Below the pieces are notes generated by a model. The model was not told the origin of the DNA. It saw only the letters and a program-made list of their open reading frames with translations, and made no database searches. Position numbers and translations under genes: made by a program. Below, piece after piece: positions 21,032 through 33,620 of a DNA stretch of 64,000 nt; within the stretch, counting starts at the first letter, position 1, and every line of letters begins with the position of its first letter. The stretch is from Lolium rigidum (Eukaryota > Streptophyta > Magnoliopsida > Poales > Poaceae): NCBI RefSeq assembly GCF_022539505.1, contig NC_061508.1, positions 61,327,754-61,391,753 of the forward strand. Direction: 5' to 3'.

Positions 21032-22382
21032 ATATGCATTGCTGTAAAGTACGAGATAAATAATTGCAGCGAGTGGCCCAATCCTTTTTAGCACAAAGGA
21101 CAAGCCGGTTTGTTTACTTATAATGACCAAACGTTCTCGAGGACACATGGGATTTTAGTCTAGTGCTTTCGCTACATACGGCTAAATAATCTTCATTGTT
21201 ATGATAAGTGTTGTGTGGGTGAACCTATGCTAATGTACCGCCCTTCCTAGGACTAAATACATACTTGTGATTATACCCCTTGCAAGCATCCGCAACTACA
21301 AGAAAGTAATTAAGAATAAATCTAACCACAGCCTTAAACTCCGAGATCCCGCGATCCCTCCTGCATCGATATACCAACGGGGGTTTAGGTTTCTGTCACA
21401 CCGGCAACCCCGCAATTAGCAAACGAATACAAGATGCATTCCCCTAGGCCCATAAATGGTGAAGTGTCATGTAGTCGACGTTCACATGACACCACTAGAA
21501 CACCACAACTTAAATATCACACCATTGAATATTACTCAACCATAGTTCACTACTAACATTTAGACTTCACCCATGTCCTCAAGAACTAAACGAACTACTC
21601 ACGAGACATCATATGGAACATGATCAGAGGTGATATGATGATGAATAACAATCTGAACATAAACTTGGTTCAATGGTTTCACTCAATAGCATCAACAACA
21701 AGTATAGATCGATACCGGGAGAGTTTCCCCTATCAAACAATCAAGATCAAACCCAAATTGCTACGGCGGTGACGAGGTGCTGCGGAGGAGATGGCGGTGA
21801 TGATGGTGGAGATGATGATGATGGTGATGGAGATGATGTCCAGCTCGATGACGGTGACGATGGCGTCGATTTCCCCCTCCCGGAGGGAATTTCCCCGACG
21901 GATTCCTGCCCGCCGGAGAGCTCTTTTCTCTCTGGTGTTCTCCGCCCCGCAGAGGCGGCTGTAACTCTTCGTGAGGTACCCTCTGTGGCTTAGGTCTTCG
22001 GGACGAAGGGTTTGGCGAAGAAAAGGAGGCGAAAGGGGTCGTGGGCCCCTCACACCACATGGCGGCGCGGCCAGGGCCTCGGGCCGCGCCGCCCTAGGGT
22101 GTGGGCCCACCCCGGCTCCTCCCTGGCTCCTCCTTCTGGCTTCCTTCGTCATCTTGAAAAATAGGATTTTTGGTATAATTTCCTTCCACAGTTGATCTTC
22201 CGAAATATTGCGTTTTGACGGTGCTTTTTCCAGCAGAATCCTGGCTCCGGCGTTCGATCCTCCAATAATGATGAAACATGCAAAATAGATGAAATAACAT
22301 AAGTATTGTGTCCCAATATGAAATATATCGATGAATAACAGCAAATTATGATATAAAATAGTGATGCAATTTGGACGTATCA
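21032..22382 (-). repeat. Athila-like LTR of a second family, minus strand
   Basis: Read on the minus strand it begins TGATACGTCCAAATTGCATC, passes through a GC-rich middle (about 21780-22130, with GAT/GGT repeats) and runs into the gap. The text resembles a common Triticeae Gypsy LTR class but is distinct from the other LTRs here. Open frames in the GAT-rich part are compositional. The left end is not visible, so it could be a solo LTR or a truncated element. Confidence 0.65.
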
Positions 22383-25300
22383 CAAAGATCCGGTAGTCCA
22401 AGCTAATTAGGACAAGGTGCGGGCACTATTAGTATACTATGCATGAGACTTGCAACTTGTAAGATATAATTTACATAACTCATATGCTTTATTACTACCG
22501 TTGACAAAATTGTTTCATGTTTTCAAAATAAAAGCTCTAGCACAAATATAGCAATCGATGCTTTCCTCTTTGAAGGGCCATTCTTTTTACTTTTATGTTG
22601 AGTCAGTTCACCTATCTCTCTCCACCTCAAGAAGCAAACACTTGTGTGAACTGTGCATTGATTCCTACATACTTGCATATTGCACTTGTTATATTACTCT
22701 ATGTTGACAATTATCCATGAGATATACATGTTACAAGTTGAAAGCAACCGCTGAAACTTAATCTTCCTTTGTGTTGCTTCAATACCTTTACTTTGATTTA
22801 TTGCTTTATGAGTTAACTCTTATGCAAGACTTATTGATGCTTGTCTTGAAGTACTATTCATGAAAAGTCTTTGCTTTATGATTCACTTGTTTACTCATGT
22901 CATTACCATTGTTTTGATCGCTGCATTCATTACATATGTTTACAAATAGTATGATCAAGGTTATGATGGCATGTCACTTCAGAAATTATCTTTGTTATCG
23001 TTTTACTCTGCTCGGGACGAGCAGTAACTAAGCTTGGGGATGCTTGATACGTCTCCGACGTATCGATAATTTATTATGTTCTATGCCATATTATTGATGA
23101 TACCTACATGTTTTATGCACACTTTATGTCATATTCGTGCATTTTCCGGAACTAACCTATTAACAAGATGCCGAAGAGCCGCTTGCTGTTTTCTCGCTGT
23201 TTTTGGTTTCAGAAATCCTAGTAACGAAATATTCTCGGAATTGGACGAAATCAAGACCCAGGTCCCTATTTTTCCCGGAGCCTTCCAGAACACCCGAGAG
23301 CCGCCAGAGGGAAGCCCTGGGGGCCCCACACCACACCCTGGCGCGGCCAGAGGGGGGGCCGCGCCGCCCTATAGTGTGGGCCCCCAGGCCCCCTCCGAGG
23401 CTGCCCTTCCGCCTACTTAAAGCCTCCGTCGCGAAACCCCTGATACGAAAAACCACGATACGGAAAACCTTCCAGAGCCGCCGCCATCGCGAAGCCAAGA
23501 TCTGGGGGACAGGAGTCTCCGTTCCGGCACCTCGCCGGAGCGGGGAAGTGCCCCCGGAAGGCTTCTCCATCGACACCGCTGCCATCTCCACCGCCATCTT
23601 CATCACCGCTGCTGCTCCCATGAGGAGGGAGTAGTTCTCCATCGAGGCTCGGGGCTGTACCGGTAGCTATGTGGTTCATCTCTCTCCTATGTGCTTCAAT
23701 ACAATAATCTCATGAGCTGCCTTACATGATTGAGATTCATATGATGATGCTTGTAATCTAGATGTCACTATGCTAGTCAAGTGAGTTTTACTTATGTGAT
23801 CTCCGGAGACTCCTTGTCCCACGTGTGTAAAGGTCACAGTGTGTGCACCGTGTGGGTCTCTGATACGTCTCCAACGTATCGATAATTTCTTGTGTTCCAT
23901 GCCACATTATTGATGTTATCTACATGTTTTATACACACTTTATGTCATATTCGTGCATTTTCTGGAACTAACCTATTAACAAGATGCCGAAGTGCCGCTT
24001 CTCGTTTTCTCGCTGTTTTTGGTTTCGAAATCCTAGTAACGAAATATTCTCGGAATCGGACGAAATCAACGCCCGGGTTCCTATTTTACCCGGAAGCCTC
24101 CAGAACACACGAGAACCGCCAGAGAAGGGAGGCAGGGCCACCAAACCCTACCCCGGCGCGGCCAAGGGGGGGGCGCGCCCCCCTAGGGTGTGGGCCCCCC
24201 TTCGACCTTCCTGCGCCGCCTCTCCGCCTATAAAGAGCCCCTGGATCAGAAAACCCGATAACAATTGACGAAACCCACGAAAACCTTCCAGAGCCGCCGC
24301 CATCGCGAAGCCAAGATCTGGGGGACAGGAGTCTCTGTTCCGGCACCCTGCCGGAGCGGGGAAGTGCCCCGAAGGCTTCTCCATCGACACCGCTGCCATC
24401 TCCACCGCCATCTTCATCACCGCTACTGCTCCCATGAGGAGGGAGTAGTTCTCCATCGAGGCTCGGGGCTGTACCGGTAGCTATGTGGTTCATCTCTCTC
24501 CTATGTGCTTCAATACAATAATCTCATGAGCTGCCTTACATGATTGAGATTCATAGGATGATGCTTGTAATCTAGATGTCATTATGCTAGTCAAGTGAGT
24601 TTTACTTATGTGATCTCCGGAGACTCCTCGTCCCACGTGTGTAAAGGTGACAAGTGTGTGCACCGTGTGGGTCTCTTAGGCTAGATTTCACAGTAATACT
24701 TATTCACTCGTTGAATGGCATAGTGAGGTGCTTATTTATATCTCTTTATGATTGCAGCATGTTGTATCACAATTTATCTATGTGCTACTCTAGTGATGTG
24801 TTATTAAAGTAGTTTTATTCCTCCTGCATGTGTGCAAAGATGACAGTGCGTGCACCGTGTTAGTACTTGGTTTATGCTATGATTATGATCTCTTGTAGAT
24901 TATGAAGTTAACTATTGCTATGATAATATTGATGTGATCTATTCCTCCTACATATGCATGAAGGTGACAGTGTGCATGCTATGCTAGTACTTGGTTTAGT
25001 AGCGTTGATCTATCTTACACTCAAGGTTACTTAAACATGAGCATTATTGTGGAGCTTGTTAACTCCGGCATTGAGGGTTCGTGTAATCCTACGCAATGTG
25101 TTCATCATCCAACAAAAGTGTAGAGTATGCATTTATCTATTCTGTTATGTGATCAATGTTGAGAGTGTCCACTAGTGAAAGTGTAATCCCTAGGCCTTGT
25201 TCCTAAATACTGCTGAGTTACTATCGCTTGTTTACTTGTTTTATCGCGTTACTACCGCCGCAATACCACCACCATCAACTACACGCCAAGCACTTTTCTC

Positions 25301-26485
25301 GGCACCGTTGCTACTGCTCATACTTATTTATACCACCCGTATTTCACTATCTCTTCGCCGAACTAGTGCACCTATTAGGTGTGTTGGGGACACAAGAGAC
25401 TTCTTGCTTTGTGGTTGCAGTGGTTGCATGAGAGGGATATCTTTGACCTCTTCCTCCCCGAGTTCGATAAACCTTGGGTATCCACTTAAGGGAAACTTGC
25501 TGCTGTTCTACAAACCTCTCGCTCTTGGAGGCCCAACACTGTCTACGTGAAAGGAGGGGGAACGTAGACATCGGTCTCTTAGGCTATATTTCACGTAATA
25601 CTTATTCACTCGTTATGAATGGCGTAGTGAAGTGCTTATTTATATCTCTTTATGATTGCAATGTATTTTGTATCACAATTTATCTATGTTCTACTCTAGC
25701 AATGTTTTTAAAGTAGTTTTATTCCTCCCGCACGGTGTAATGGTGACAAGTGTGTGCATCCGTGTTAGTACTTGGCGTATGCTATGATCATGATCTCTTG
25801 TAGATTGTGAAGTTAACTATTGCTACGATAGTATTGATGTGATCTATTCCTCCTACATAGTGTGAAGGTGACAGTGTGCATGCTCGTGTTAGTACTTGGT
25901 TTAGTCGTGTTGATCTTTCTTGCACTCTAAGGTTATTTAAATATGAACATTGAATTGTGGAGCTTGTTAACTCGGCATTGAGGGTTCGTGTAATCCTACG
26001 CAATGTGTTCATCATCCAACAAAAGAGTGTAGAGTATGCATTTATCTATTCTGTTATGTGATCAATGTTGAGAGTGTCCACTGGTGAAAGTGTAATCCCT
26101 AGGCCTTGTTCCGAAATACTGCTATCGCTGCTTGTTTACTGTTTTACTGCGTTACTACTGCTGCGTTACTACTGCTGCGTTACTACGCTTGTTTATCGTC
26201 CTGGGCAAAGCACTTTTCTCGGTGCCGTTGCTACTACTTATTCATACCACCCGTATTTCACTATCTCTTCGCCGAACTAGTGCACCTATTAGGTGTGTTG
26301 GGGACACAAGAGACTTCTTGCTTTGTGGTTGCAGGGTTGCATGAGAGGGATATCTTTGACCTCTTCCTCCCCGAGTTCGATAAACCTTGGGTGATCCACT
26401 TAAGGGAAACTTGCTGCTGTTCTACAAACCTCTGCTCTTGGAGGCCCAACACTGTCTACAAGAATAGAAGCTCCCGTAGACATCA
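22383..26485 (+). mobile_element. Athila-like element 2, 3' portion
   Basis: 22383-23044 matches the last ~660 bp of the internal regions of elements 1 and 3 and ends with hairpin (23009-23023) and polypurine tract (23030-23044). The 3' LTR is split: 23045-23860, then a solo LTR with its duplication, then 25579-26485 ending GTAGACATCA. The 5' LTR and primer site are absent, lost near the gap. On the right it abuts an unrelated LTR at 26486. Confidence 0.75.
23861..25573 (+). mobile_element. Solo LTR inserted in LTR of element 2
   Basis: A 1713-bp LTR of the same family runs from TGATACGTCTCCAACGTATC to AACGTAGACATCG and is flanked by GTCTC on both sides (23856-23860 and 25574-25578). The interrupted host LTR resumes directly with TTAGGCTATATTTCAC. 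No internal region or second LTR is present, so it is a product of LTR-LTR recombination. Its last base is G instead of the usual A. Confidence 0.85.
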
Positions 26486-27364
26486 GTAGCGGAGGAACAT
26501 GATTGGCTAGACCTTATACCGGGCCTCACACCATAGGAAGTGTGGACGGGAAAGCTGCCCGGTTGGCACCAAGGTTAAGATCTCTTATGGGTAAAGCAAC
26601 ACACCTCTGCAGAGTGTAAAGAACCGTGACATGTCACTCCCTGTTCCGGGATATGGAACTACGAACGCGGCCGGAAAGGAGCTCCATGAAGTTCTAGTAA
26701 ACCGGTGAAGGATGACGGACATAGCTCTTTGAAATAAAAGCAATCTCTTGAAGAAATGTTTATCAAAACCTGCATTGGTATTAGACTTTCTGGTCTAATA
26801 TCGTAGCTAGTGCATTAAACACCTCTTATCTGTAATGAACTTGTTGAGTACGCTCGTACTCATCCCACTCTTAAATCCCTTGCTTAGATTGTCTGAATCG
26901 TCTGGAGGAGGACTACGACGGCCCTGAAGGAACCGAGATCATCGGTTATGAAGAACCAGACCTCTCTGGAGGTATTGAAGGCATAGACTACCTCATAGTC
27001 TACGGAACCGGGGAGGCTTCCGGAGGAGATCAAGCCTAGAAGCACCCCACGTAATAGTAGTAGCCGAGCAGTGCGAACTCTTAGTACTTAGCTGCTCGAG
27101 GAAATAAATGTATAACCTAGTGAGACTTCTATATTGTAAGTTAAGTTGGGTTCGCCTCGAACCCAGGAGTATCCCTCTTAGGACCCAAGAGGAGCTCCGA
27201 GACGATATGTGTATTATGCTTGTAATAATAAATGAATGAGTTATGGACCTGCTATGTTCCGTTGTACTACTCTGAGGGATGTAATATTTGCGGAATGGTA
27301 CTTCGTGAATGTTATATCAACGACTGGCATACTACAACATGCAGTGGTATGCAGGGTCACCACA
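26486..27364 (+). repeat. LTR X, iMet-primed family, truncated
   Basis: The stretch is homologous, though diverged, to 29200-30053. Shared text includes GCCTCACACCA.AGGAAGTG, ACTACGAACGCGGC-like, ACTTGTTGAGTAC and the terminal ACTACAACATGCAGTGGTAT. It ends CACCACA at 27364 and is not followed by a primer site, so it may be a 3' LTR. Its left part was removed by element 2. It includes a short peptide frame (26944-27039) shared with LTR Y. Confidence 0.65.
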
Positions 27365-28540
27365 AGGTAGAAGCTACGGCATGGCGAGGCAGTGCCCGCG
27401 CGGCCGTAACAGCTGCAAAGCCAGGGAGGACACCGGCGTTACGCCGACGAACACCTCGAACAGCACAGCACCCCGGGGACGACGGCACAAGCGCTGCGAG
27501 CACAGCACCCGCACCAGGACGGTCCCAGGAGCACGCTCGCGTCGATGGCGAGGACCACAGCTCGCCGGAGACCACCAATCGCCGGAGGCGATTCGTCTCC
27601 AGATCTTGCTGGGAGGCGATCTGGAGAAGGAGGAAGAAATCGACGAAACCGTGCTGACAGATCGATAGATCGTCGCACGGTGGTTCAGGTGGAGTCGGCG
27701 GCGAGGTCAGGGGAGGCCGGAGTTGGCCGGAGCGTGGCGGCGGCCATGGCGGCAACGCAGTCGCCACGCGAATCGCCAGAGGGTTAGGGTTTCGGGAGAG
27801 AGAGAGAGGTGAGCGAGCGAGTGAGACGGGCCGAACCGGTTTGGTTCCACCAAACCGAGTTTGGACATGCCTTAATGGGCTGTCCAAACAAGCCAAATAA
27901 GTGGGCTGCCCAATTGGGCCAGGGGGTATTTTAGTCCTTTTCTATTTTGAAAATAGCCTAGAATATCACCAAATTTTAGTTAATAAAATATACCTCTAAA
28001 AATCCATGAAAAATTGGATTGGTGAATGAAAAATTATTCTTAACAAGAATAAAATAAGAAATGAAAATTTAGAGAACAAATTCAAATTTTGAAATTTTTG
28101 AAATTGAATTCAAACTTGGAAGTTTTATTTATAACTTTTCCTTGTATATAAAATCAAGGAAAATTACAAATGAGTTTAAATATTTGTTTTCAAATATTTC
28201 AAAGAGGAAATTCTAATAATTCAAGTTATTTCTTTTAAGATAGATATTTTCCAAAGGAAAATACTCTATTTTTCTTATTCCAAAAATATAGAGAAACCTC
28301 TATTATTTCAAATTATTTTTGAAATAAATATTTTACAAAAGTAAAGTTGTATTACTTTGAACAATTCATTCTTTTATGACATGAAAGTGTTTCTACAATT
28401 AAAAGTAATTGTAAATTATTGCCAAAGGCACAAATCTTAATTCAACCATAAATCTTAATACAATAATGGGGTAAGGGACTCAACATAAAATAATACATTC
28501 ATGACTACATTATTTGGATTTTTATAACATTGTCCTTACT
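27365..28540. other. GC-rich then AT-rich block, possibly 5' part of LTR Y
   Basis: 27365-27850 is GC-rich with fortuitous open frames on both strands; 27920-28450 is strongly AT-rich. No protein family is recognised. The position just upstream of a bona fide LTR end suggests that part of it belongs to that LTR, but no TG start with a matching duplication was found. Confidence 0.35.
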
Positions 28541-30053
28541 GGACAATGATGCTTCTTTACAGAACCCGAGGTCCAGGTTCCATCCACTTCATTGAACTGC
28601 ATTATCTCGCTGTCCACAGGCAAGTTCACCCTTGCTCATACCAACTTGAGTATTTTCTATCAATTTACTGCAAAGCTATATACTTACCATTCCTGCATTG
28701 CAAATAAAATGTTACTTTTCCAATTATGAATGTGACTATGTGACTGGCAATGGAACCATGGTTGTGTTGATATGGTGGAGGTTCCACTGCATGGGTTTTA
28801 TTAACCTAGGAGTAATTACCAATGCCGTCTAGTGATTCTAGCGCCGTACATTTCGCATTGACCATAAGATCTATAATGGCTCTGGGAAAGCCAACTTTAT
28901 CTTTTTCCTCTCGCATGCCAATGGACTAGTGATAAGGGTTGCCTGGATCGGTCTATCTTTGGTAAAGGTGGGGACATGTGGTCCGTCACGGTCTACCATT
29001 AGATACGGGGAGGGCAGACTTATTATTGGTCTATGAAGGATTGTAAGGGTTGTCCGGATCGGTCTATCTATGGTGTATAGGACAGGGCACAAGAATTGTT
29101 CGGAACGGTCTACCCTAATGGTATAGGTGAGAATAAGTGCCTGTGTCGGTCTACCCATAGATAAAGGGGAGGACAGACTTACAAAAGTGTGGGTCTGCGA
29201 GATCACGAAGAAGATGGTGTGGGCTTGGATCTTCATACCTGGCCTCACACCAAAGGAAGTGTGAACGGGGGCAAGTCCCTGCGGATGGCAAAAAGGATAA
29301 GATATCTTATGGGAAAAGTAACGCACCTCTCGCGAGTGTATCAAATTGTGGCTCGTCACTCCTTGTTCCGGGAAGGGAACTGCGAACGCGGCAGGAAAGG
29401 AACTCCACGAAGTTCTGGTCAACCTGTGAAGACTGACGGGCATAGTTTTCATAATAAAAGCAACCTTTTGAAGAAATGTTTTCGAAACATGCATTGACCT
29501 GAGATTTCCTGATCAATGGTCGTAGCTAGTGCATCAAACACCTTTTACTCTTTTGAACTTGTTGAGTACCTCTGTACTCACTTTCTTTCGACACCCTTGC
29601 TAGACTGTGATACGAAAGTGGAGGCCATCGCCGATGGAGCACCGGAAGGAGACTACGAGCTGGCCTACGAGGAACCTGATCTGACCGGCGGAGTTGAAGG
29701 AGTAGACTATGGGATAGTCTACGGACCCGACGAGAATGAGGCGGAGGAGTAGTGATATACCCTAGTATCGTAGAGCCGAGCAGCGTAGAACTTACCTAAA
29801 TAAGTTGCTGAGCTCTCTTTTATATATATGAGTTGTAATCATACTTAAGTAGTATCTTAGGGTGTTCTCATCGGACCTGTGAGAATACCAGCTTGTCAAG
29901 ACTTTGTGTTGTAATAATATTTGGTGTGTTATGACCTCGCAATGTTTCGTTGTACCACTCTGAGGGATATGGCAATTGTGAAGAAGTCCTTTCACAAAGA
30001 TCATATCAACGACTTGTATACTACAACATGCAGTGGTATGCTGGGTCACCGCA
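28541..30053 (+). repeat. LTR Y, 5' LTR of an iMet-primed element
   Basis: It ends GGGTCACCGCA, two bases before a primer site, so it is a 5' LTR. 28920-29170 contains repeated CGGTCTA(C/T)C units. It carries an open frame (29516-29752) whose C-terminal part is shared with LTR X. The start of the LTR is not located. Confidence 0.65.
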
Positions 30054-30055
30054 GC

Positions 30056-30068
30056 TGGTATCAGAGCA
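30056..30068 (+). promoter_or_regulatory. Primer binding site, initiator tRNA-Met
   Basis: TGGTATCAGAGCA directly follows the LTR and is the standard complement of the 3' end of plant initiator tRNA-Met. Confidence 0.85.
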
Positions 30069-30124
30069 AATGTTGCGACCTTAGGTTGGAAAAACGTAGT
30101 AAAGGGAAGAAACCTGTAGGAGAC

Positions 30125-31985
30125 TGATACGTCTCAAACGTATCTATAATTTCTTATGTTCCATGCTACTTTTATGATGATACTCACATGTTTTATACAC
30201 ATTATATGTTGTTTTTATGCGTTTTCCGGAACTAACCTATTAATGAGATGCCGAAGTGCCAGTTCCTGTTTTCTGCTGTTTTTGGTTTCAGAAATCCTAG
30301 TAAGGAAATATTCTCGGAATTGGACGAAATCAACGCCCAACATCTTATAATTCCACGAAGCTTCCAGAGCATCGAAGAACTACCGGAGGAGAGCCACAGG
30401 GCCACCACACAAGGTGGCGGCGCGGCCCAAGGGGGGAGCGCCCCCCTAGTGTGAGGAGGCTCCGTAGCCCTTCCGACTCCGCCTCTTCGCCTATAAGAAG
30501 CCCTTGACCTAAATCTTCGATACGGAAAAGCCACGGTACGAGAAACCTTCCAGAGCCGCCGCCATCGCGAAGCCAAGATCTGGGGGACAGGAGTCTCTGT
30601 TCCGGCACGCCGCCGGGATGGGGAAGTGCCCCCGGAAGGCATCTCCATCGACACCACCGCCATCTTCATCAACACTGCTGTCTCCCATGAGGAGGGAGTA
30701 GTTCTCCATCGAGGCTAAGGGCTGTACCGGTAGCTATGTGGTTAATCTCTCTCTCCCATGTACTTCAATACAATGATCTCATGAGCTACTTTACATGATT
30801 GAGATCCATATGATGAGCTTGTAATCTAGATGTCGTTATGCTATTCAAGTGGATCTTACTTATGTGATCTCCGGAGACTCCTTGTCCCACGTGTATAAAG
30901 GTGACAGTGTGTGCACCGTGTGGGTCTCTTAGGCTATATTTCACAGAATACTTATTCACCTAGTTATGATTTGAGTTGGATGTCTCTATGAAATTGTGGT
31001 GTGTTAGTACCTCCTATGAATGCTCACAGTGACAGCGTGGGGTGTTTATTAGTACTTGGCAATACATACATGATGAATTAGTGTTCTTTATCTTGCCAAA
31101 GAGTAATTCAGAATAGCATAGTGAAGTGCTTATTTATATTCCTTTATGATTGCAATGTGCTTTATATCACTATTAATCTATGTGCTACTCTAGTGATGTA
31201 TTAAAGTACTCTATTCATCCTCCATGATGTAATGGTGACAGTGTGTGCATCATGTAGTACTTGGCGTAGTTTATGATTGTAATCTCTTGTAGATTATGGA
31301 GTTAACTATTACTATGATAGTATTGATGTGATCTATTCTTCCTTTCATAGTCTGTCGGTGACGGTGTGCATGCTATGTTAGTACTCGGTATAATTGCGTT
31401 GGTCTATCATGCACTCTAAGGTTATTTAAATATGAACATCGAATGTTGTGGAGCTTGTTAACTCCGGCATTGAGGTGCTCTTGTAGCCCTACACAATTAA
31501 TGGTGTTCATCATCCAACAAGAGAGTGTAGAGTGGTTTTATTATGTGATCAATGTTGAGAGTGTCCACTAGTGAAAGTATGATCCCTAGGCCTTGTTTCC
31601 AAATACCGCAATCATCGCTTATTTACTCGTTTTACTTGCATCTTTACTTCCTCGCAATATTACTACCATCAACCGCACGCCAGCAAGCTATTTTCTGGCG
31701 CCGTTACTACTGCTCATATTCATTCATACCACTTGTACTTCACTATCTCTTCGCCGAACTAGTGCACCTATACATCTGACAAGTGTATTAGGTGTGTTGG
31801 GGACACAAGAGACTTCTTGTATCGTGATTGCAGGGTTGCTTGAGAGGGATATCTTTGACCTCTTCCTCCCTGAGTTCGATAAACCTTGGGTGATCCACTT
31901 AAGGGAAAACTTGCTGCTGTTCTACAAACCTCTTCTCTTGGAGGCCCAACACTATCTACAGAAATAGAAGTGTGCGTAGACATCA
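30125..31985 (+). repeat. 5' LTR of element 3
   Basis: It runs from TGATACGTCTCAAACGTATC to GCGTAGACATCA. A TATA-like CGCCTATAAGAAGCCC lies near 30490. It is nearly identical to 35829-37684. Confidence 0.9.
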
Positions 31986-31995
31986 AGCTATTTTC

Positions 31996-32013
31996 TGGCG
32001 CCGTTGCCGGGGA
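31996..32013 (+). promoter_or_regulatory. Primer binding site of element 3
   Basis: TGGCGCCGTTGCCGGGGA, ten bases after the LTR end, is the tRNA-Asp-type site as in element 1. Confidence 0.85.
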
Positions 32014-32151
32014 GGTAAGGTAAAAGGTATTCACATCCTCCGACTACTAAGCTATTTCCTAGCACTGTTGCCGGTGTGTGAGTGCTCGAAGCTATTTCCT
32101 TTAGATCCTGCAATTGCATCTTTTTGTTTCTTGTTTACACTAGTTAGGCTT

Positions 32152-32903
32152 AATGGAAAACAACAAAAATATTAGAGATCTTTATAGTATTTATCTTGAT
32201 TTAGGACATGAGGTGTTTGAAGAGAAAATTAAAAAAACCTATGGAACTTTATATGCATGATAATGCCAATGTTATTAGTATGAATGCTTTGAACACCATT
32301 GTTGCTAATGCTATGGAAGAATTTAAGCTTGGGGAAGCTGGTTTTGATGAGCATGATATTTTTTGTCCCCCAAGTTTTGAGGAGAAAATTTACTTTGATG
32401 ATACTTTGCCTCCTATTTATGATGATTATAATGATAGTGGTCTTCTGGTGCCGCCTACTATGGAGGATAAATTTAATTATGATTACAATATGCCTCCTAT
32501 ATTTGATGATAGCTACTTTGTTGAATTTTCTCCCACTACAATTAATAAGAATGACTATGCTTATGTTGGGAGTAGTAATAATTTTATGCATGAGACTCAT
32601 GATAAGAATGTTTCATTTGATAGTTATATTGTTGATTTTGTTCATGATGCTACTGAAAATCATTATGAGAGAGGAAAATATGGTTGTAGAAGTTTTCATG
32701 TTACTAAAACACCTCTCTATATGTTGAAAATCTTGAAGTTGCGCTTGTCTAGTTTTCCTATGCTTGTTGCATTATGCCTACATGACTTGTTTATTTACAA
32801 GATTCCTTTTCATAGGAAGTGGGTTAGGCTTAAATTTGTTTTGAATTTGCTTCTTGATGCTCTCTTTTGCTTCAACTCTTATTTCTTGGGAGTGCATCAT
32901 TAA
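32152..32903 (+). pseudogene. Athila-like element 3 accessory ORF (5' frameshift)
   Basis: The likely original start (ATG at 32152, MENNKNIRDLYSIYLDLGHE) is in a different frame from the main body. An A run of seven near 32231, against six in element 1, shifts it to an early stop. The main frame (32208-32903, 231 codons) has FDDTLPPIYDDYNDSGLL, YAYVGSSNNFMHETHDKN, ENHYERGKYGCRSFHVTK and a hydrophobic/basic C-terminus ending FNSYFLGVHH. It is the counterpart of 15681-16355, which is broken at its other end. No domain recognised; function unknown. Confidence 0.6.
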
Positions 32904-33528
32904 AATTACTGAGCCCATCTTAATGCCTATAAAGAAAGCACTTCTTGGGAGATAACCCATGTTTTTATTTTGTTACTGTTTTGTTGTGTTTTGGAAGTTT
33001 ATACTACTGTAGCAACCTCTCCTTATCTTTATTTTATTGCATTGTTGTGCCAAGTAAAGTCTTTGATAGTAGGGTTGATACTAGATTTGGATTACTGCGC
33101 AGAAACAGATTTCTTGCTATCACGAATTTGGGCAGGGTTCTCTGTAGGTAACTCAGAAAAATCTGCCAATTTACGTGAGTGATCCCCAGATATGTACGCA
33201 ACTTTCATTCAATTTGAGAATTTTCATCCGAGCAAGTCTGGTGCCTCTAAAAAATTCGTCTTTACGGACTGTTCTGTTTTGACAGATTCTGCCTTTTATT
33301 TCGCATTGCCTCATTTGCTGTGTTGGATGGATTTCTTTGTTCCATTAACTTCCAGTAGCTTTGTGCAATGTCCAGAAGTGTTAAGAATGATTGTGTCACC
33401 TCTGAATATGTGAATTTTTGATTATGCACTAACCCTCTAATGAGTTTGTTTTGAGTTTGGTGTGGAGGAAGTTTTCAAGGGTCAAGAGAGGAGGATGATA
33501 CAATATGATCAAGAAGAGTGAAAAGTCT

Positions 33529-33620
33529 AAGCTTGGGGATGCCCCCGTGGTTCATCCCTGCATATTTCAAGAAGACTCAAGCATCTAAGCTTGGGGATGC
33601 CCAAGACATCCCCTTCTTCA
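33529..33620 (+). repeat. Internal PPT-like copies, element 3
   Basis: AAGCTTGGGGATGC occurs at 33529-33542 and 33587-33600, identical to the terminal tract. The hairpin seen in element 1 is present with one mismatch (GGGGATGCC-CAA-GACATCCCC). Confidence 0.6.

Noticed and set aside
21673..21993. Asp/Gly-rich frame in the minus-strand LTR
   Set aside because: Arises from GAT/GGT simple repeats in an LTR; no start context or homologous protein is recognised.
27357..27896. A 179-codon minus-strand frame and a 141-codon plus-strand frame
   Set aside because: Both are open because of GC-rich composition at an LTR junction; neither shows a motif.
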